A DNA stretch of 64,000 nucleotides from Lentimicrobiaceae bacterium (GCA_020636745.1 JACJXH010000001.1:677510-741509); one strand, 5' to 3'; counted from the first letter of the stretch, positions 18,824-29,028 are shown. Translations and numbers: made by a program. The notes: generated from the letters alone by a model not told the origin.

Positions 18824-20579
18824 ATTGACCACCGGAAAAGTTGCCGGTATTATCGCCAACCTGGTTATCGTTGAAGCCGACGGTCCGGTTTCTCAGAATG
18901 AAATCTGTTTTATCAACCTGAGTGGTGTTAACCTCATGGCTGAGGTTATCAAAGTGATTGGTAACAAGGCTTACACACAGGTGTTTGAAAGCACACGCGG
19001 CCTTAAAGTAGGTGAACCGGTTGAATTTATGGGCCATATGCTTGAGGTTACGCTGGGCCCTGGTATTCTCTCGCGTAACTTCGACGGGTTGCAGAACGAC
19101 CTCGACAAAATGGAAGGTACCTTCCTGAAACGTGGTGAATATACAGCACCCATCGACCTGGATAAAAGCTGGGACTTTACACCGCTTGCCAAAGTTGGCG
19201 ATGTTGTTGAAGCCGGCGATTGGCTGGGTGAAGTAAAAGAAAACTGGATTGGCCATAAAATTATGGTGCCATTTAAGTTTGAAGGAAAATTTACGGTTAA
19301 AAGTGTGAATGCTTCCGGATCATATAAAGCATCGGATACTATTGCTGTGCTTGCCGATGCCGATGGCCGCCAGGTGAATGTGAGTATGGTGCAGAAATGG
19401 CCCGTTAAAGTTCCCATTAAAGCTTATACGGATAAACCACGGCCTTACAGGCTGATGGAAACAGGAGTTCGTATCATCGATACCATGAATCCCATCGTTG
19501 AAGGCGGAACAGGTTTTGTGCCCGGCCCCTTTGGTTCAGGCAAAACAGTTCTTCAGCATGCACTGTCAAAACAGGCCGAAGCCGACCTGATTATTGTAGC
19601 TGCCTGCGGTGAGCGTGCCAATGAGGTGGTTGAAATTTTTACTGAATTTCCCGAACTGGACGACCCTCGCACCGGCCGAAAGCTGATGGAACGTACGACC
19701 ATTATTGCCAATACATCCAACATGCCGGTTGCCGCCCGCGAAGCTTCCGTTTATACTGCCATGACCCTGGGCGAATATTACCGCTCAATGGGCTTAAAAG
19801 TACTGTTGCTGGCCGACTCTACTTCTCGTTGGGCGCAGGCTTTGCGCGAAATGTCAAACCGCATGGAAGAATTGCCCGGCCCTGATGCCTTCCCGATGGA
19901 CCTCCCGGCTATTATTTCCAGCTTTTATGCCCGTTCAGGTTACGTATTTCTGAATAATGGAAGCACTGGCTCCATTACCTTTATCGGTACCGTGTCCCCG
20001 GCCGGTGGTAACCTCAAGGAACCTGTAACTGAATCAACCAAAAAAGCTGCCCGCTGCTTCTTTGCGCTTTCGCAACAGCGTGCTGATAGCAAGCGTTATC
20101 CGGCAGTTGATCCTATCGATAGCTACTCAAAGTATCTTGAATATCCTGAACTTCAGGAATATCTGGCCGAAAATATTGCTCCGGACTGGCTGGCTAAGGT
20201 GCTTGAAGCTAAAAATATTCTGCTCCGTGGTAAAGAGGCCTATGAGCAAATCAATATCCTCGGCGATGATGGTGTGCCCATTGATTATCATCTTCGCTAC
20301 TGGAAATCAGAAGTCATTGACTTTGTGATTCTGCAGCAGGATGCCTTTGATAAAATTGACAGCTCAACACCCATCGCCCGTCAGGAAGAGATGCTTGGCA
20401 AAGTGCTCGAAGTTTGCAATACCAACTTTGACTTCGATGGTTTCGAAGCTGTAAACCCATACTTCAAGCAGGTGATTAATATTTTCAAACAGATGAACTA
20501 TTCTGTTTATCAGTCTGATGACTACAAAAAATACGAGTCAGAACTTGCAGCTATTATTAAAGAAAGGAAAATTGCATAA
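18810..20579 (+). CDS. atpA: V-type ATP synthase/ATPase catalytic subunit A
   Basis: A 589-residue catalytic subunit. It has an N-terminal beta barrel, the subunit-A-specific non-homologous insert (about residues 110-190), Walker A GPFGSGKT, GERANE, and a Walker B region ending LLLADSTSRWAQALRE. Length is normal. It overlaps the DUF2764 gene by 14 bp and the subunit B start by 1 bp. It hydrolyses or makes ATP at the A/B interface of the soluble V1 head. Confidence 0.98.
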   Translation: MEKNKLTTGKVAGIIANLVIVEADGPVSQNEICFINLSGVNLMAEVIKVIGNKAYTQVFESTRGLKVGEPVEFMGHMLEVTLGPGILSRNFDGLQNDLDKMEGTFLKRGEYTAPIDLDKSWDFTPLAKVGDVVEAGDWLGEVKENWIGHKIMVPFKFEGKFTVKSVNASGSYKASDTIAVLADADGRQVNVSMVQKWPVKVPIKAYTDKPRPYRLMETGVRIIDTMNPIVEGGTGFVPGPFGSGKTVLQHALSKQAEADLIIVAACGERANEVVEIFTEFPELDDPRTGRKLMERTTIIANTSNMPVAAREASVYTAMTLGEYYRSMGLKVLLLADSTSRWAQALREMSNRMEELPGPDAFPMDLPAIISSFYARSGYVFLNNGSTGSITFIGTVSPAGGNLKEPVTESTKKAARCFFALSQQRADSKRYPAVDPIDSYSKYLEYPELQEYLAENIAPDWLAKVLEAKNILLRGKEAYEQINILGDDGVPIDYHLRYWKSEVIDFVILQQDAFDKIDSSTPIARQEEMLGKVLEVCNTNFDFDGFEAVNPYFKQVINIFKQMNYSVYQSDDYKKYESELAAIIKERKIA

Positions 20580-21901
20580 TGGAAACCCAGGCATTTCAGA
20601 AAATATATACAAAGATTACCCAGATAACCAAAGCCACCTGCACTTTGCAGGCGCAGGGTATTGGATATGAGGAGATGGCCATTGTGAATGGTCGTTTGGC
20701 TCAGGTGGTAAAAATCAATGGCGATATGGTTACCCTGCAGATTTTCTCAGGCACCGAGGGCATTCCAACCAATGCCGAAGTGGTATTTCTGGGTCGCCCG
20801 CCCGTACTGAAGGTGGGTGAAGAACTGGCCGGCCGGTTTTTTAATGCCTATGGTGAACCTATCGACGGCGGTCCGCAAGTGGAAGGTGAAGTACGCGAAA
20901 TCGGCGGCCCTTCGGTAAATCCGGTGCGCCGCATGCAGCCTTCAGAACTTATTGCCACCGGTATTGCCGGCATCGACCTTAACAATACCCTAGTAACCGG
21001 ACAAAAAATACCTTTCTTTGCCGATCCTGATCAACCTTTTAACCAGGTGATGGCTATGGTGGCGCTACGTGCTAAAGCTGACAAGATTATTCTTGGCGGC
21101 ATGGGGCTGACGAATGACGATTATCTTTATTACAAGCATGTATTTGATAATGCCGGTGCACTCGACCGTATCATCAGTTTTGTAAATACTACTGAAAATC
21201 CGCCGGTTGAGCGATTGCTGGTGCCTGATATGGCGCTTACCGCTGCCGAATACTTTGCCTTCGATAAAAAAGAAACTGTTTTGGTGCTGCTCACCGACAT
21301 GACCCTTTATGCCGATGCGCTTAGTATTGTTTCCAACCGTATGGACCAGATTCCTTCAAAGGATAGCATGCCGGGATCTCTCTACAGCGATTTGGCAAAG
21401 ATTTACGAAAAAGCCGTACAATTCCCTGACGGGGGATCTATTACCATTATTGCCGTAACAACCCTTTCCAGTGGCGATATTACCCATGCTATTCCCGATA
21501 ATACAGGGTATATTACTGAAGGTCAGTTGTTTTTGCGCCGCGATTCGGACATCGGCAAAGTTATTGTTGACCCGTTCAGGTCGCTTTCAAGGCTCAAGCA
21601 ACTCGTTATCGGTAAGCAAACCCGCAAGGATCATCCTCAGGTAATGAATGCAGCCGTGCGCCTTTATGCCGATGCTGCCAACGCCAAAACCAAACTGGAA
21701 AACGGTTTTGACCTTACCAATTACGACGAACGTACGATGAATTTTGCCAAAGAATATTCCAATGATTTGCTGGCTATTGACGTGAATATTGACACCGATA
21801 TGATGCTCGACAAAGCATGGGAATTGTTTGGCAAAAACTTTTCAAAGGCCGAGGTAGGTATCAAACAGGAATTTGTGGATTTGTACTGGCCAGCTTCCTG
21901 A
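20579..21901 (+). CDS. atpB: V-type ATP synthase/ATPase subunit B
   Basis: A 440-residue non-catalytic nucleotide-site subunit. It lacks a canonical P-loop, as expected, and has the family segments VLLTDMTLYADAL, RMDQIPSKDSMPGSLYSDLA and the C-terminal DLYWP. It overlaps subunit A's stop by 1 bp. A 66-bp gap follows before subunit D, the largest within the core of the operon. Confidence 0.98.
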   Translation: METQAFQKIYTKITQITKATCTLQAQGIGYEEMAIVNGRLAQVVKINGDMVTLQIFSGTEGIPTNAEVVFLGRPPVLKVGEELAGRFFNAYGEPIDGGPQVEGEVREIGGPSVNPVRRMQPSELIATGIAGIDLNNTLVTGQKIPFFADPDQPFNQVMAMVALRAKADKIILGGMGLTNDDYLYYKHVFDNAGALDRIISFVNTTENPPVERLLVPDMALTAAEYFAFDKKETVLVLLTDMTLYADALSIVSNRMDQIPSKDSMPGSLYSDLAKIYEKAVQFPDGGSITIIAVTTLSSGDITHAIPDNTGYITEGQLFLRRDSDIGKVIVDPFRSLSRLKQLVIGKQTRKDHPQVMNAAVRLYADAANAKTKLENGFDLTNYDERTMNFAKEYSNDLLAIDVNIDTDMMLDKAWELFGKNFSKAEVGIKQEFVDLYWPAS

Positions 21902-21967
21902 TTGGACAAGAATGCGTTTGAATAATTTAAATTTTTGTTTGCTAACGCAATTGATGAATATTAACAG

Positions 21968-22570
21968 ATGGCCATAAAATTTCAATATAACAAAACCTCG
22001 TTACAGGATCTAAGCAAACAGCTGAAGGTGCGTGTACGGGCTTTGCCTACCATCAAGAATAAAGAGTCGGCGCTGCGTATGGAGGTGAAGAAGGCTAAGG
22101 ATATGGCCGGGGCACTCAGCCAGAAGCTTGATGCAGCCATTGAAAGCTACAGCGCAATGGTAAGAATGTGGGGTGAATTTGACCTCAGCCTGGTAAAAGT
22201 AGAGGATGTGGACCTGAGTGTTCGCAAAATTGCCGGTGTTAGAATTCCTGTTCTTGAAGAGGTTAAATTTTCTACCGCTGAGTTTAGTCTGTTTAACCGG
22301 CCTGCATGGTTTGCCGATGGTATTGGTATTGTGCGGCAACTCGCCAGCATTGGCATCGAAAGTGAATTTTATAATCGTAAAATGCACCTGCTCGATCACG
22401 CCCGCCGCAAAACAACCCAAAAAGTGAACCTTTACGAAAAGGTGCAGATTCCCGGCTACGAAGATGCCATCCTTAAAATCAAACGGTTTATGGAAGACGA
22501 AGAGAATCTCTCCAAGTCGGCTCAGAAAATTGTAAAAGACCGTCAGCAAAGAATGGAGGAAGAAGGATGA
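21968..22570 (+). CDS. atpD: V-type ATP synthase/ATPase subunit D
   Basis: A 200-residue central-stalk rotor subunit made of long N- and C-terminal helices that form the coiled-coil axle (basic N-terminus; C-terminal KIKRFMEDEENLSKSAQKIVK). Its end overlaps the start of subunit I by 4 bp (ATGA). Confidence 0.93.
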   Translation: MAIKFQYNKTSLQDLSKQLKVRVRALPTIKNKESALRMEVKKAKDMAGALSQKLDAAIESYSAMVRMWGEFDLSLVKVEDVDLSVRKIAGVRIPVLEEVKFSTAEFSLFNRPAWFADGIGIVRQLASIGIESEFYNRKMHLLDHARRKTTQKVNLYEKVQIPGYEDAILKIKRFMEDEENLSKSAQKIVKDRQQRMEEEG

Positions 22571-24378
22571 TAGTTCCCATGAAAAAATATGCCTTCCTGG
22601 TTTACCACAAGGAGTATGATGCTTTTCTCAGGAAACTTCGTGAACTTGGCGTTGTGCATATTGTGGAAAAGGAAGGCGTGGTTACCGAAAGTATCCGGCA
22701 GCAGTTTCAGTTGGCCGATCAGCTCGATAAAGCTATTCGCCTGCTTACAGGTCGTGTGGCCGAAACCGCCACTCCGCTTCAGGATGCTGATGGTGAAATG
22801 CTGTTTGATGAAGTCAATGACATTCAGAATCAACTGTCAGCTTTGGTACAACAAAAGGCTGCCCTTCGCAAAGAAACAGCTGAAGTTACACCATGGGGCG
22901 ATTTTTCACCTGAACAGTTGCAATTACTCGCCGATAAAAATATCCGAATCAGGCTCTTTACTTGTCCGGTCAGAATCTGGAATCCTGAATGGACTGAAAA
23001 GTACTATATTTTTGAAATCAATCAGTTGGCTGGTCAGGTTTACTTTGCTCTGGCCGATACCGGAGAAGGACTGCCCGATATAGATGCTGATGAAGTAAGA
23101 ATGCCAACAGAATCTATTGCCTCACTCCTGAAAAAGGCCGAAAACCTGCAACAGGAAGAGGCACGGCTGAATGCCCGGCTTGACGAGATTGCCCGCACTG
23201 CTGTTCCTGCACTGAAACAGTTTAAACAGCAGCTGATTCAGGATGCTGAATATGATAAAGCAGTGGTAACTACCTCACGTGAAGCCGACGAAAACCTGAT
23301 GATTCTGGAGGGATGGATTCCTGCGGAGGCTGGCGAGGTGCTTAATCGTTTTCTGGATGCCGAAGGTGTATTTTACCTGTCCGATTCACCAACCCCGGGC
23401 GATCAGGTGCCCGTATTGCTTAAAAATAAAGGGTTTGCCAGTAAATTTGAAGTGTTGGGCGAGCTTTACTCATTGCCCGGCTACTCCGAACTCGACCTTA
23501 CTCCGTTTTTTGCACCGTTTTATACCATCTTTTTTGGATTCTGCCTGGGTGATACCGGTTATGGGGTCTTGATTGCCTTGGCAGCCTTGTTTGCCAAACG
23601 CAAAGTTGGTAAAGAACTTAAACCCATTGCATCGTTGGTTGCCTATCTTGGACTTTCAACTATTGTGTTCGGGCTAATCAGTGGTACTGCTTTCGGTATC
23701 AATTTATATGAAACCAACCTGCCTGTTTACAGTCAGTTGCAGCAGATGTTCAAGGCCAACAATACCGACATTAACAACCTGCTCTTTGTACTTGCACTGG
23801 TGCTTGGGGGAATTCAGATTTTGTTTGGAATGGGTATCAAAGCGGCCAACGAAGCCATTCAGTTCGGCTTTAAGTATGCGCTTGGCACCATTGGCTGGAT
23901 TGTTATTCTGTTGGGTGTTTCCATCGTTATGGGCATTAGTAAACTGGGAGGTGTTCCGATGGTAACCATTCAGCCTTTACTTTATGCAGTGCTTGCCATC
24001 GGTGGTATTTTGGTGCTCTTCTTCAATTCACCGGGTAAGGGTATTCTCCTTAACTTCGGACTGGGACTGTGGAACAGTTACAATATGGTGACTGGTGTGC
24101 TGGGCGATTTGCTCTCTTATATCCGTCTTTTTGCTCTCGGAATATCAAGTGCCATTCTCGGATTTGTTTTCAATAGTCTGGCATTGTCGCTTGGAGGTAG
24201 TGTCATTGGCATTTTCTTCATGGTTATCATTCTGGTGATAGGCCATGGTATCAATATTTTTATGGCAAGTTTGGGTTCTTTTGTACATCCAATGCGTCTG
24301 ACTTTTGTTGAGTTTTACAAAAATGCCGGTTTTGCAGGCGGCGGCAAAAAATACAAGCCTTTCAGAAAATTAATTTAA
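22567..24378 (+). CDS. atpI: V-type ATP synthase/ATPase subunit I (a-type)
   Basis: A 603-residue membrane stator. The N-terminal 320 residues are a cytoplasmic helical arm, and the C-terminal half has seven to eight membrane segments. The family motif LSYIRLFALGISSA contains the essential Arg facing the c-ring; GFCLGDTGYG and ILVIGHGINIFMASLGSFVHPMRLTFVEFYKN are also conserved. It forms the ion half-channels with subunit K. It overlaps atpD by 4 bp and is followed by atpK after 28 bp. Confidence 0.97.
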   Translation: MIVPMKKYAFLVYHKEYDAFLRKLRELGVVHIVEKEGVVTESIRQQFQLADQLDKAIRLLTGRVAETATPLQDADGEMLFDEVNDIQNQLSALVQQKAALRKETAEVTPWGDFSPEQLQLLADKNIRIRLFTCPVRIWNPEWTEKYYIFEINQLAGQVYFALADTGEGLPDIDADEVRMPTESIASLLKKAENLQQEEARLNARLDEIARTAVPALKQFKQQLIQDAEYDKAVVTTSREADENLMILEGWIPAEAGEVLNRFLDAEGVFYLSDSPTPGDQVPVLLKNKGFASKFEVLGELYSLPGYSELDLTPFFAPFYTIFFGFCLGDTGYGVLIALAALFAKRKVGKELKPIASLVAYLGLSTIVFGLISGTAFGINLYETNLPVYSQLQQMFKANNTDINNLLFVLALVLGGIQILFGMGIKAANEAIQFGFKYALGTIGWIVILLGVSIVMGISKLGGVPMVTIQPLLYAVLAIGGILVLFFNSPGKGILLNFGLGLWNSYNMVTGVLGDLLSYIRLFALGISSAILGFVFNSLALSLGGSVIGIFFMVIILVIGHGINIFMASLGSFVHPMRLTFVEFYKNAGFAGGGKKYKPFRKLI

Positions 24379-24406
24379 ATCAATTTTAATACTAAATAAC
24401 ATCACT

Positions 24407-24853
24407 ATGGAACCGATTATTTTAGCTTACATTGGCGTTGGACTGATGATTGGATTGGCCGGTATCGGCAGTGCTTTAGGCGTATCTATTGGTGGCAATG
24501 CCTCGTTGGGCGCCCTGAAGAAAAACCCTGATGCTTTTGGTAATTATCTTGTGTTGAGTGCGCTGCCCGGTACCCAGGGTCTTTATGGATTTATGGGCTA
24601 CTTTATTCTGCAGGGCTTTCTTACCCCACAGGTATCATGGCTGCAGGCCGGTGCTATTTTCGGAGCCGGACTCGCGCTGGGCTTTGTTGCCCTGATTTCT
24701 GCCATTAAACAGGGACAGGTGTGTGCCAATGGTATAGCTTCAATCGGCGCAGGTTACAACGTTTTCGGAAATACCCTCATTCTGGCCGTATTCCCCGAAT
24801 TGTACGCCATTATCGCTTTTGCTGCTACTTTCCTTATCAGCTCCAGTCTCTGA
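24407..24853 (+). CDS. atpK: V-type ATP synthase/ATPase subunit K (c-ring, Na+-type ligands)
   Basis: A 148-residue proteolipid with four transmembrane helices (two fused hairpins). The membrane carboxylate is Glu131 in FPELYAI, on helix 4 only, as in V-type rings. Leu53, Thr56, Gln57, Gln102 and Glu131 match Enterococcus hirae NtpK Na+ ligands Leu61, Thr64, Gln65, Gln110 and Glu139 at a constant offset of eight, as I recall the published site. This points to Na+ rather than H+ as coupling ion. Last gene of the operon, with a strong terminator after it. Confidence 0.96.
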   Translation: MEPIILAYIGVGLMIGLAGIGSALGVSIGGNASLGALKKNPDAFGNYLVLSALPGTQGLYGFMGYFILQGFLTPQVSWLQAGAIFGAGLALGFVALISAIKQGQVCANGIASIGAGYNVFGNTLILAVFPELYAIIAFAATFLISSSL

Positions 24854-24885
24854 TAAACTGCGCAAAAGCCGATGTTCAAAATTTA

Positions 24886-24919
24886 GCATTGCCGGTGTGT
24901 AACCGGCAGTGCTTTTTTG
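24886..24919 (+). terminator. Intrinsic terminator of the V-ATPase operon
   Basis: An 11-bp stem (GCATTGCCGGT with ACCGGCAGTGC, one G-T pair) with a short loop is followed by six T. It lies 33 bp after the atpK stop and separates the operon from the DUF4342 gene. Confidence 0.93.
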
Positions 24920-25037
24920 CGTTTAATAAGTAAGGTTCGGTGGGCTTCCTTCCTTTGGTGACAATAGAGCCGGTTTTGGGGTAAAGCCGTTAATTTGATA
25001 ATGGTACTCCTTTCACTGCATACAAATGAAATAAATC

Positions 25038-25280
25038 ATGGAAACAAGAAACGAATTTAAGGTTAAAGGCGAAGAGTTACTTGCCAAAATTAAAGAGCTA
25101 ATTCATCAGGGTAATATTTCGCGCATTATCGTGAAAAACGATGAAGGCAAAGTGTACCTTGAAATTCCTGTTACAATTGGTCTTATTGGCGCTTTGGTTG
25201 TGCCTGTTTTGGCTGCAATTGGTGCCCTCGCTGCTCTGGCCGCTGATTTTACCATCGAAGTAGTCCGAAAAGAGGATTAA
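25038..25280 (+). CDS. DUF4342 small membrane-associated protein
   Basis: An 80-residue protein. The N-terminal half is polar (KVKGEELLAKIKELIHQGN), a central VYLEIPVTIG strand follows, then a hydrophobic stretch (about 48-72, GALVVPVLAAIGALAALAADF) that should enter a membrane. This is the DUF4342 pattern, whose function is unknown. It follows the V-ATPase operon but is separated from it by a terminator, so a functional link is not implied. Confidence 0.85.
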   Translation: METRNEFKVKGEELLAKIKELIHQGNISRIIVKNDEGKVYLEIPVTIGLIGALVVPVLAAIGALAALAADFTIEVVRKED

Positions 25281-25564
25281 TCTGTCATGCTTCTATAACC
25301 CGGGATTCTCCCGGCCAAACCGGATAATAAATATGCTTGTCGGTTCAGTGGGGAATCCTGCTACTGCTTATGTATTAAGTAAATATTGTTGTTTAAAATT
25401 GCTGGGTTCATATACATTCTATCTGTTTATTTTGTATTTTAGATCATATTTTTAGTTGGGCTGAATTGATGAGCAATCTGCTCATAATGTTCTTTACTAA
25501 CGCTCTTGGTTAAATTACTGGTTGGTTAGCCCATAATTTTATAAACCAATTAAATGATAATACT

Positions 25565-28500
25565 ATGAGATGTTATTCCATATTTTCTTTATTGCTGTTC
25601 TGGTTTTTATGTAACAACCTGATTCTGGCCCAGCAACTAACATCCGGTAAGGCCCGGGGCGTGGAACTTGACAAATATGCAAGGATTACAAAATCTGCTG
25701 ACGGTCAATTGCTAAACTACAATCATGAGTTAAGTATCAGTCCTGATGCCAGTCAGTATCTGTTCAGAAATCAGACAAATAACTCTCCCGCTTATACTGA
25801 AACGGATTGTCAGCCGCTATGGAAGCAGGGTATTATGGGTACCTGCATTGGCAGCAATTCATTGACTTCAAAAGATATAGACAACGACGGGCTAACGGAA
25901 ATCATCTGTTCGGGCGGTGCATATTTTGGCTCCGGTAATTTTTGGTATGTACTCAGGTATAATCCTGAAACACAGCAGTATGATCAGGTGTGGATAAGCC
26001 CGTGGTATGATAGCTATTCAGCCAAAATTTCTGTGATTTCAGTGCTGGATATAAATAACGACCAGATTTCTGAAATTTTTGTAGGGTTTACCAACGGCAA
26101 CATCGAAGTGTATAATGGTGAATCTATGGCGCTGATGCAGCTCATCTCAGGCATATCATCATCACCTGTTTTTCAGATATTGCTGGCTGATGCTGATAAT
26201 GACAATCAGCAAGAACTGGTTTATTGTTCAGAAGGGGAGACCTGGCTGCTTAACAGTACTGACTTTTCGCTTAAAAGCTATTTTTATTACGGTGCAACCA
26301 GCATGCGGTGTGGCAATGTTGACGCAGAACCCTCCAATGAATTGGTGTATTCGGGTGGCCAGGTCGTGCGTATTTCCGGTCAGTCGGCCAGTATTATCTG
26401 GACTTTTTATGAAAATTTATGGGGTGGCGGGCTCGTTGAATTAACTGACCTTGACGGAGATTTAATTCAGGAAATTGTATTCGCCCAGGCCTGGAATTCT
26501 ATTGAGGTTTTTGATGCCGATATTCAGTTGTTAAAATATCAGATTTCTACCGACCTTGATATTGATGCTTTGTCGCTGGCCGATGTGGATAATGATGGTT
26601 TGAATGAAATTCTTTATGGTGACGGGCAGTGGGGGAGTATATACTGCCATAATGCCGCCAGTGGCCAGTTAATGTGGTCGGTTAATAATCCGGAGCATGG
26701 TACAACAGCCATCAATGTTGCAGATACCGACAATGACGGAATACCTGAACTCGTCTGGGGTGCAGGCTGCTCTTCATCAGGTTCCGACTACTTGTTTGTG
26801 CATGCTATTCCTTCCCTGGCAGCCGAATGGAAAAGCAAACACATCGACGGGCCTTTTAATGCCATCAGGGTGGCTGATGTAGACAACGATGGCCGCCAGG
26901 AAATTATTACTTTGTCGTATGAAAGCGAAAGTAGTTATGAAAGTGGTATCATGTCTGTTTTTGACGCCCAAACGCACCTGCTGGAGTGGCAGTCGGATGG
27001 CGGCTTTTTTTATGGATGCTGGACTGGAATGTATGCTTTTGAAGTGATGGATATTGACAGCGATGGTACAATGGAGATAGTAGTTGCTGCAGGCGAAACT
27101 TACGATGGAAAAATATGGGTGGTCAATGGTTTAACGCACGAAATTGAATCTGAATATGAGTATTATAACGAAGACATAGACGCGTTTCAGGCATTCGATA
27201 TTGCTGATGTGGATGGCGATGGCCAGCCTGATTATATCGCTGGTAACAGCGAAGCGATATACATTATCAATCCGGTTGATTATGCAGTAAAGTGGAGTGT
27301 TGAATCCAATACCTTCTCTGAATTATCGCGGATAAAAGCCGGCAATGTCGATCTTGATTCCAATGTCGAAATAGTCAGTTGCCAGGGGAAAATTTCAGTT
27401 ACTGATGGTCTGACACATCAGAAATGGGAAACACTTCAATCAGGCTTTACCTCTTTTGATTTGTATGACTATAACAATGATGGTGTCAAGGATATTGTTG
27501 CTTCCACCATAAATGGTGGCATTGGTGTAATCGACAGTCAGTCGGCTGAAATTACATGGCTACTGACCGGTTTTGAGGCACGCATTGATGGTGTGCGTAT
27601 GGCCAATATCCACGGCGATGATACACCTGAAATTATTTTCACTTCCGCAGGCTCAGTCTTCTTTAGCAATATGGCCGGCAATATAATTAAAACAACTTCT
27701 TTTGGAACCATTGCAGGTGCTTTTAATAATATAGAGGTTTCTGATGCTGACAATAATGGCCTGAAAGAAATCCTTATCGGAACAAACTATCAGGTAGTTG
27801 AGTTGAGCGACGATTGCTTCCGTTGTATTGATTTTGCGGTACAAACAGGCGGTGAAAACCTCTCCTGTGGTGGAGGCAATGACGGATCTGCATGGGCGGA
27901 AGCTCAGGGCGGCGTTCTGCCATATGCTTTTAGCTGGAGTACAGGTGATACAACTGCAGGCTTGCAGAATCTGGCGCCGGGAAGCTATACAGTGACCGTG
28001 ACCGATAATCAGGGTTGCTCCAGGCAGGATGAAGTGACCATTATTCAATCAGCTCTGATAGCTTCTGTTAACCCTACGGATGTTGGCTGTAGTGGTATGG
28101 ATAATGGTTCTGTATCAACACATATTGAATTTGGAAGCCCTCCTTATTCCTACCTGTGGAATACGGGTGCTACCCAGGCATCGCTTGAAAACCTTTCAGT
28201 GGGTACCTACTCGGTAGTGATAACTGATAGTAAAAACTGCAGCGCTGAATTTACGGTGCCTGTTGCTCAGGATACGGTGATGGTAAATGTTATCCCGCAC
28301 AATGTAAGCTGCTCGTCAGAAAACGATGGCTATATTGAATCATGGGTTACACATGGTGTTCCTCCTTTTACGTTCCTGTGGTCAGATGGTTCAGTAAATC
28401 CTGCGATTTACGGACTTGTTCCCGGTTTTTATTCCTTGCTGGTTGAGGATAGCCTGCAGTGCAGCTCAAGTGTTACAGTTGAAATTATTAAACCCGAAGG

Positions 28501-28996
28501 CATCAGTGCTACTTCTGCCACAACCACCGATAATCCTGACACAGGCATTCCTGAGGGAACAGCCACCATTTATCCCGCCGGAGGTCAGCCTCCCTATTTT
28601 ATTCAATGGTTTGATCCTTTTTACCAGACAAGCCCTACGGCTGTTAATCTTATATCCGGCGAATATCTGGTACGCGTTCGCGACATAAATAACTGTGAAG
28701 CTTATTTTACTGTTTTCGTTGGCGAAACCAATGATATTCCTGAACAGGCGCATAGTAAGGCTTTCAGTCTTTATCCTGTACCTGCCTCTTCCTTTGTTAC
28801 CCTGGAGCTTTCAGGCAACAACAGTCCCATTGACGGAAAAGTAATTATTTGCAGTCTGCCCGGACAAAAAGTGCTGGAAAGCAAGCTTACCGGGCTGAAA
28901 ACTGAGATTAACATCAGTGCTCTCAAGCCGGGTATTTATTTGCTCCGGCTAAGCAGCGGCCTGCTTTCAGGAAATCAATACTTTATCAAAAAATAG
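25565..28996 (+). CDS. Secreted FG-GAP/VCBS- and SprB-repeat protein with T9SS sorting domain
   Basis: A 1143-residue exported protein. The signal peptide (to about residue 22) is followed by a region (about 80-760) with at least a dozen Dx(D/N)xDG-type calcium-binding loops (DIDNDGLTEI, DVDNDGLNEI, DTDNDGIPEL, DVDGDGQPDY), typical of FG-GAP/VCBS beta-propellers. Four SprB-type repeats follow (about 770-1060, each with LPYAFSWSTG- and NLAPGSYTVTVTD-like motifs). The last 75 residues are a T9SS type A sorting domain (FSLYPVPASS ... GIYLLRLSSG). It should be exported by the Sec and type IX systems to the surface or medium. Function beyond adhesion or carbohydrate contact is unknown. Confidence 0.93.
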   Translation: MRCYSIFSLLLFWFLCNNLILAQQLTSGKARGVELDKYARITKSADGQLLNYNHELSISPDASQYLFRNQTNNSPAYTETDCQPLWKQGIMGTCIGSNSLTSKDIDNDGLTEIICSGGAYFGSGNFWYVLRYNPETQQYDQVWISPWYDSYSAKISVISVLDINNDQISEIFVGFTNGNIEVYNGESMALMQLISGISSSPVFQILLADADNDNQQELVYCSEGETWLLNSTDFSLKSYFYYGATSMRCGNVDAEPSNELVYSGGQVVRISGQSASIIWTFYENLWGGGLVELTDLDGDLIQEIVFAQAWNSIEVFDADIQLLKYQISTDLDIDALSLADVDNDGLNEILYGDGQWGSIYCHNAASGQLMWSVNNPEHGTTAINVADTDNDGIPELVWGAGCSSSGSDYLFVHAIPSLAAEWKSKHIDGPFNAIRVADVDNDGRQEIITLSYESESSYESGIMSVFDAQTHLLEWQSDGGFFYGCWTGMYAFEVMDIDSDGTMEIVVAAGETYDGKIWVVNGLTHEIESEYEYYNEDIDAFQAFDIADVDGDGQPDYIAGNSEAIYIINPVDYAVKWSVESNTFSELSRIKAGNVDLDSNVEIVSCQGKISVTDGLTHQKWETLQSGFTSFDLYDYNNDGVKDIVASTINGGIGVIDSQSAEITWLLTGFEARIDGVRMANIHGDDTPEIIFTSAGSVFFSNMAGNIIKTTSFGTIAGAFNNIEVSDADNNGLKEILIGTNYQVVELSDDCFRCIDFAVQTGGENLSCGGGNDGSAWAEAQGGVLPYAFSWSTGDTTAGLQNLAPGSYTVTVTDNQGCSRQDEVTIIQSALIASVNPTDVGCSGMDNGSVSTHIEFGSPPYSYLWNTGATQASLENLSVGTYSVVITDSKNCSAEFTVPVAQDTVMVNVIPHNVSCSSENDGYIESWVTHGVPPFTFLWSDGSVNPAIYGLVPGFYSLLVEDSLQCSSSVTVEIIKPEGISATSATTTDNPDTGIPEGTATIYPAGGQPPYFIQWFDPFYQTSPTAVNLISGEYLVRVRDINNCEAYFTVFVGETNDIPEQAHSKAFSLYPVPASSFVTLELSGNNSPIDGKVIICSLPGQKVLESKLTGLKTEINISALKPGIYLLRLSSGLLSGNQYFIKK

Positions 28997-29028
28997 GGAA
29001 TGGAGTGTGTCTTCATGTTGTAAAAATT

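Noticed and set aside
25300..25358. Short CCGGGA/TCCCGG hairpin after the DUF4342 gene
   Set aside because: The stem is only six bp with no T run, and the larger alternative pairing is imperfect; not reported as a terminator.
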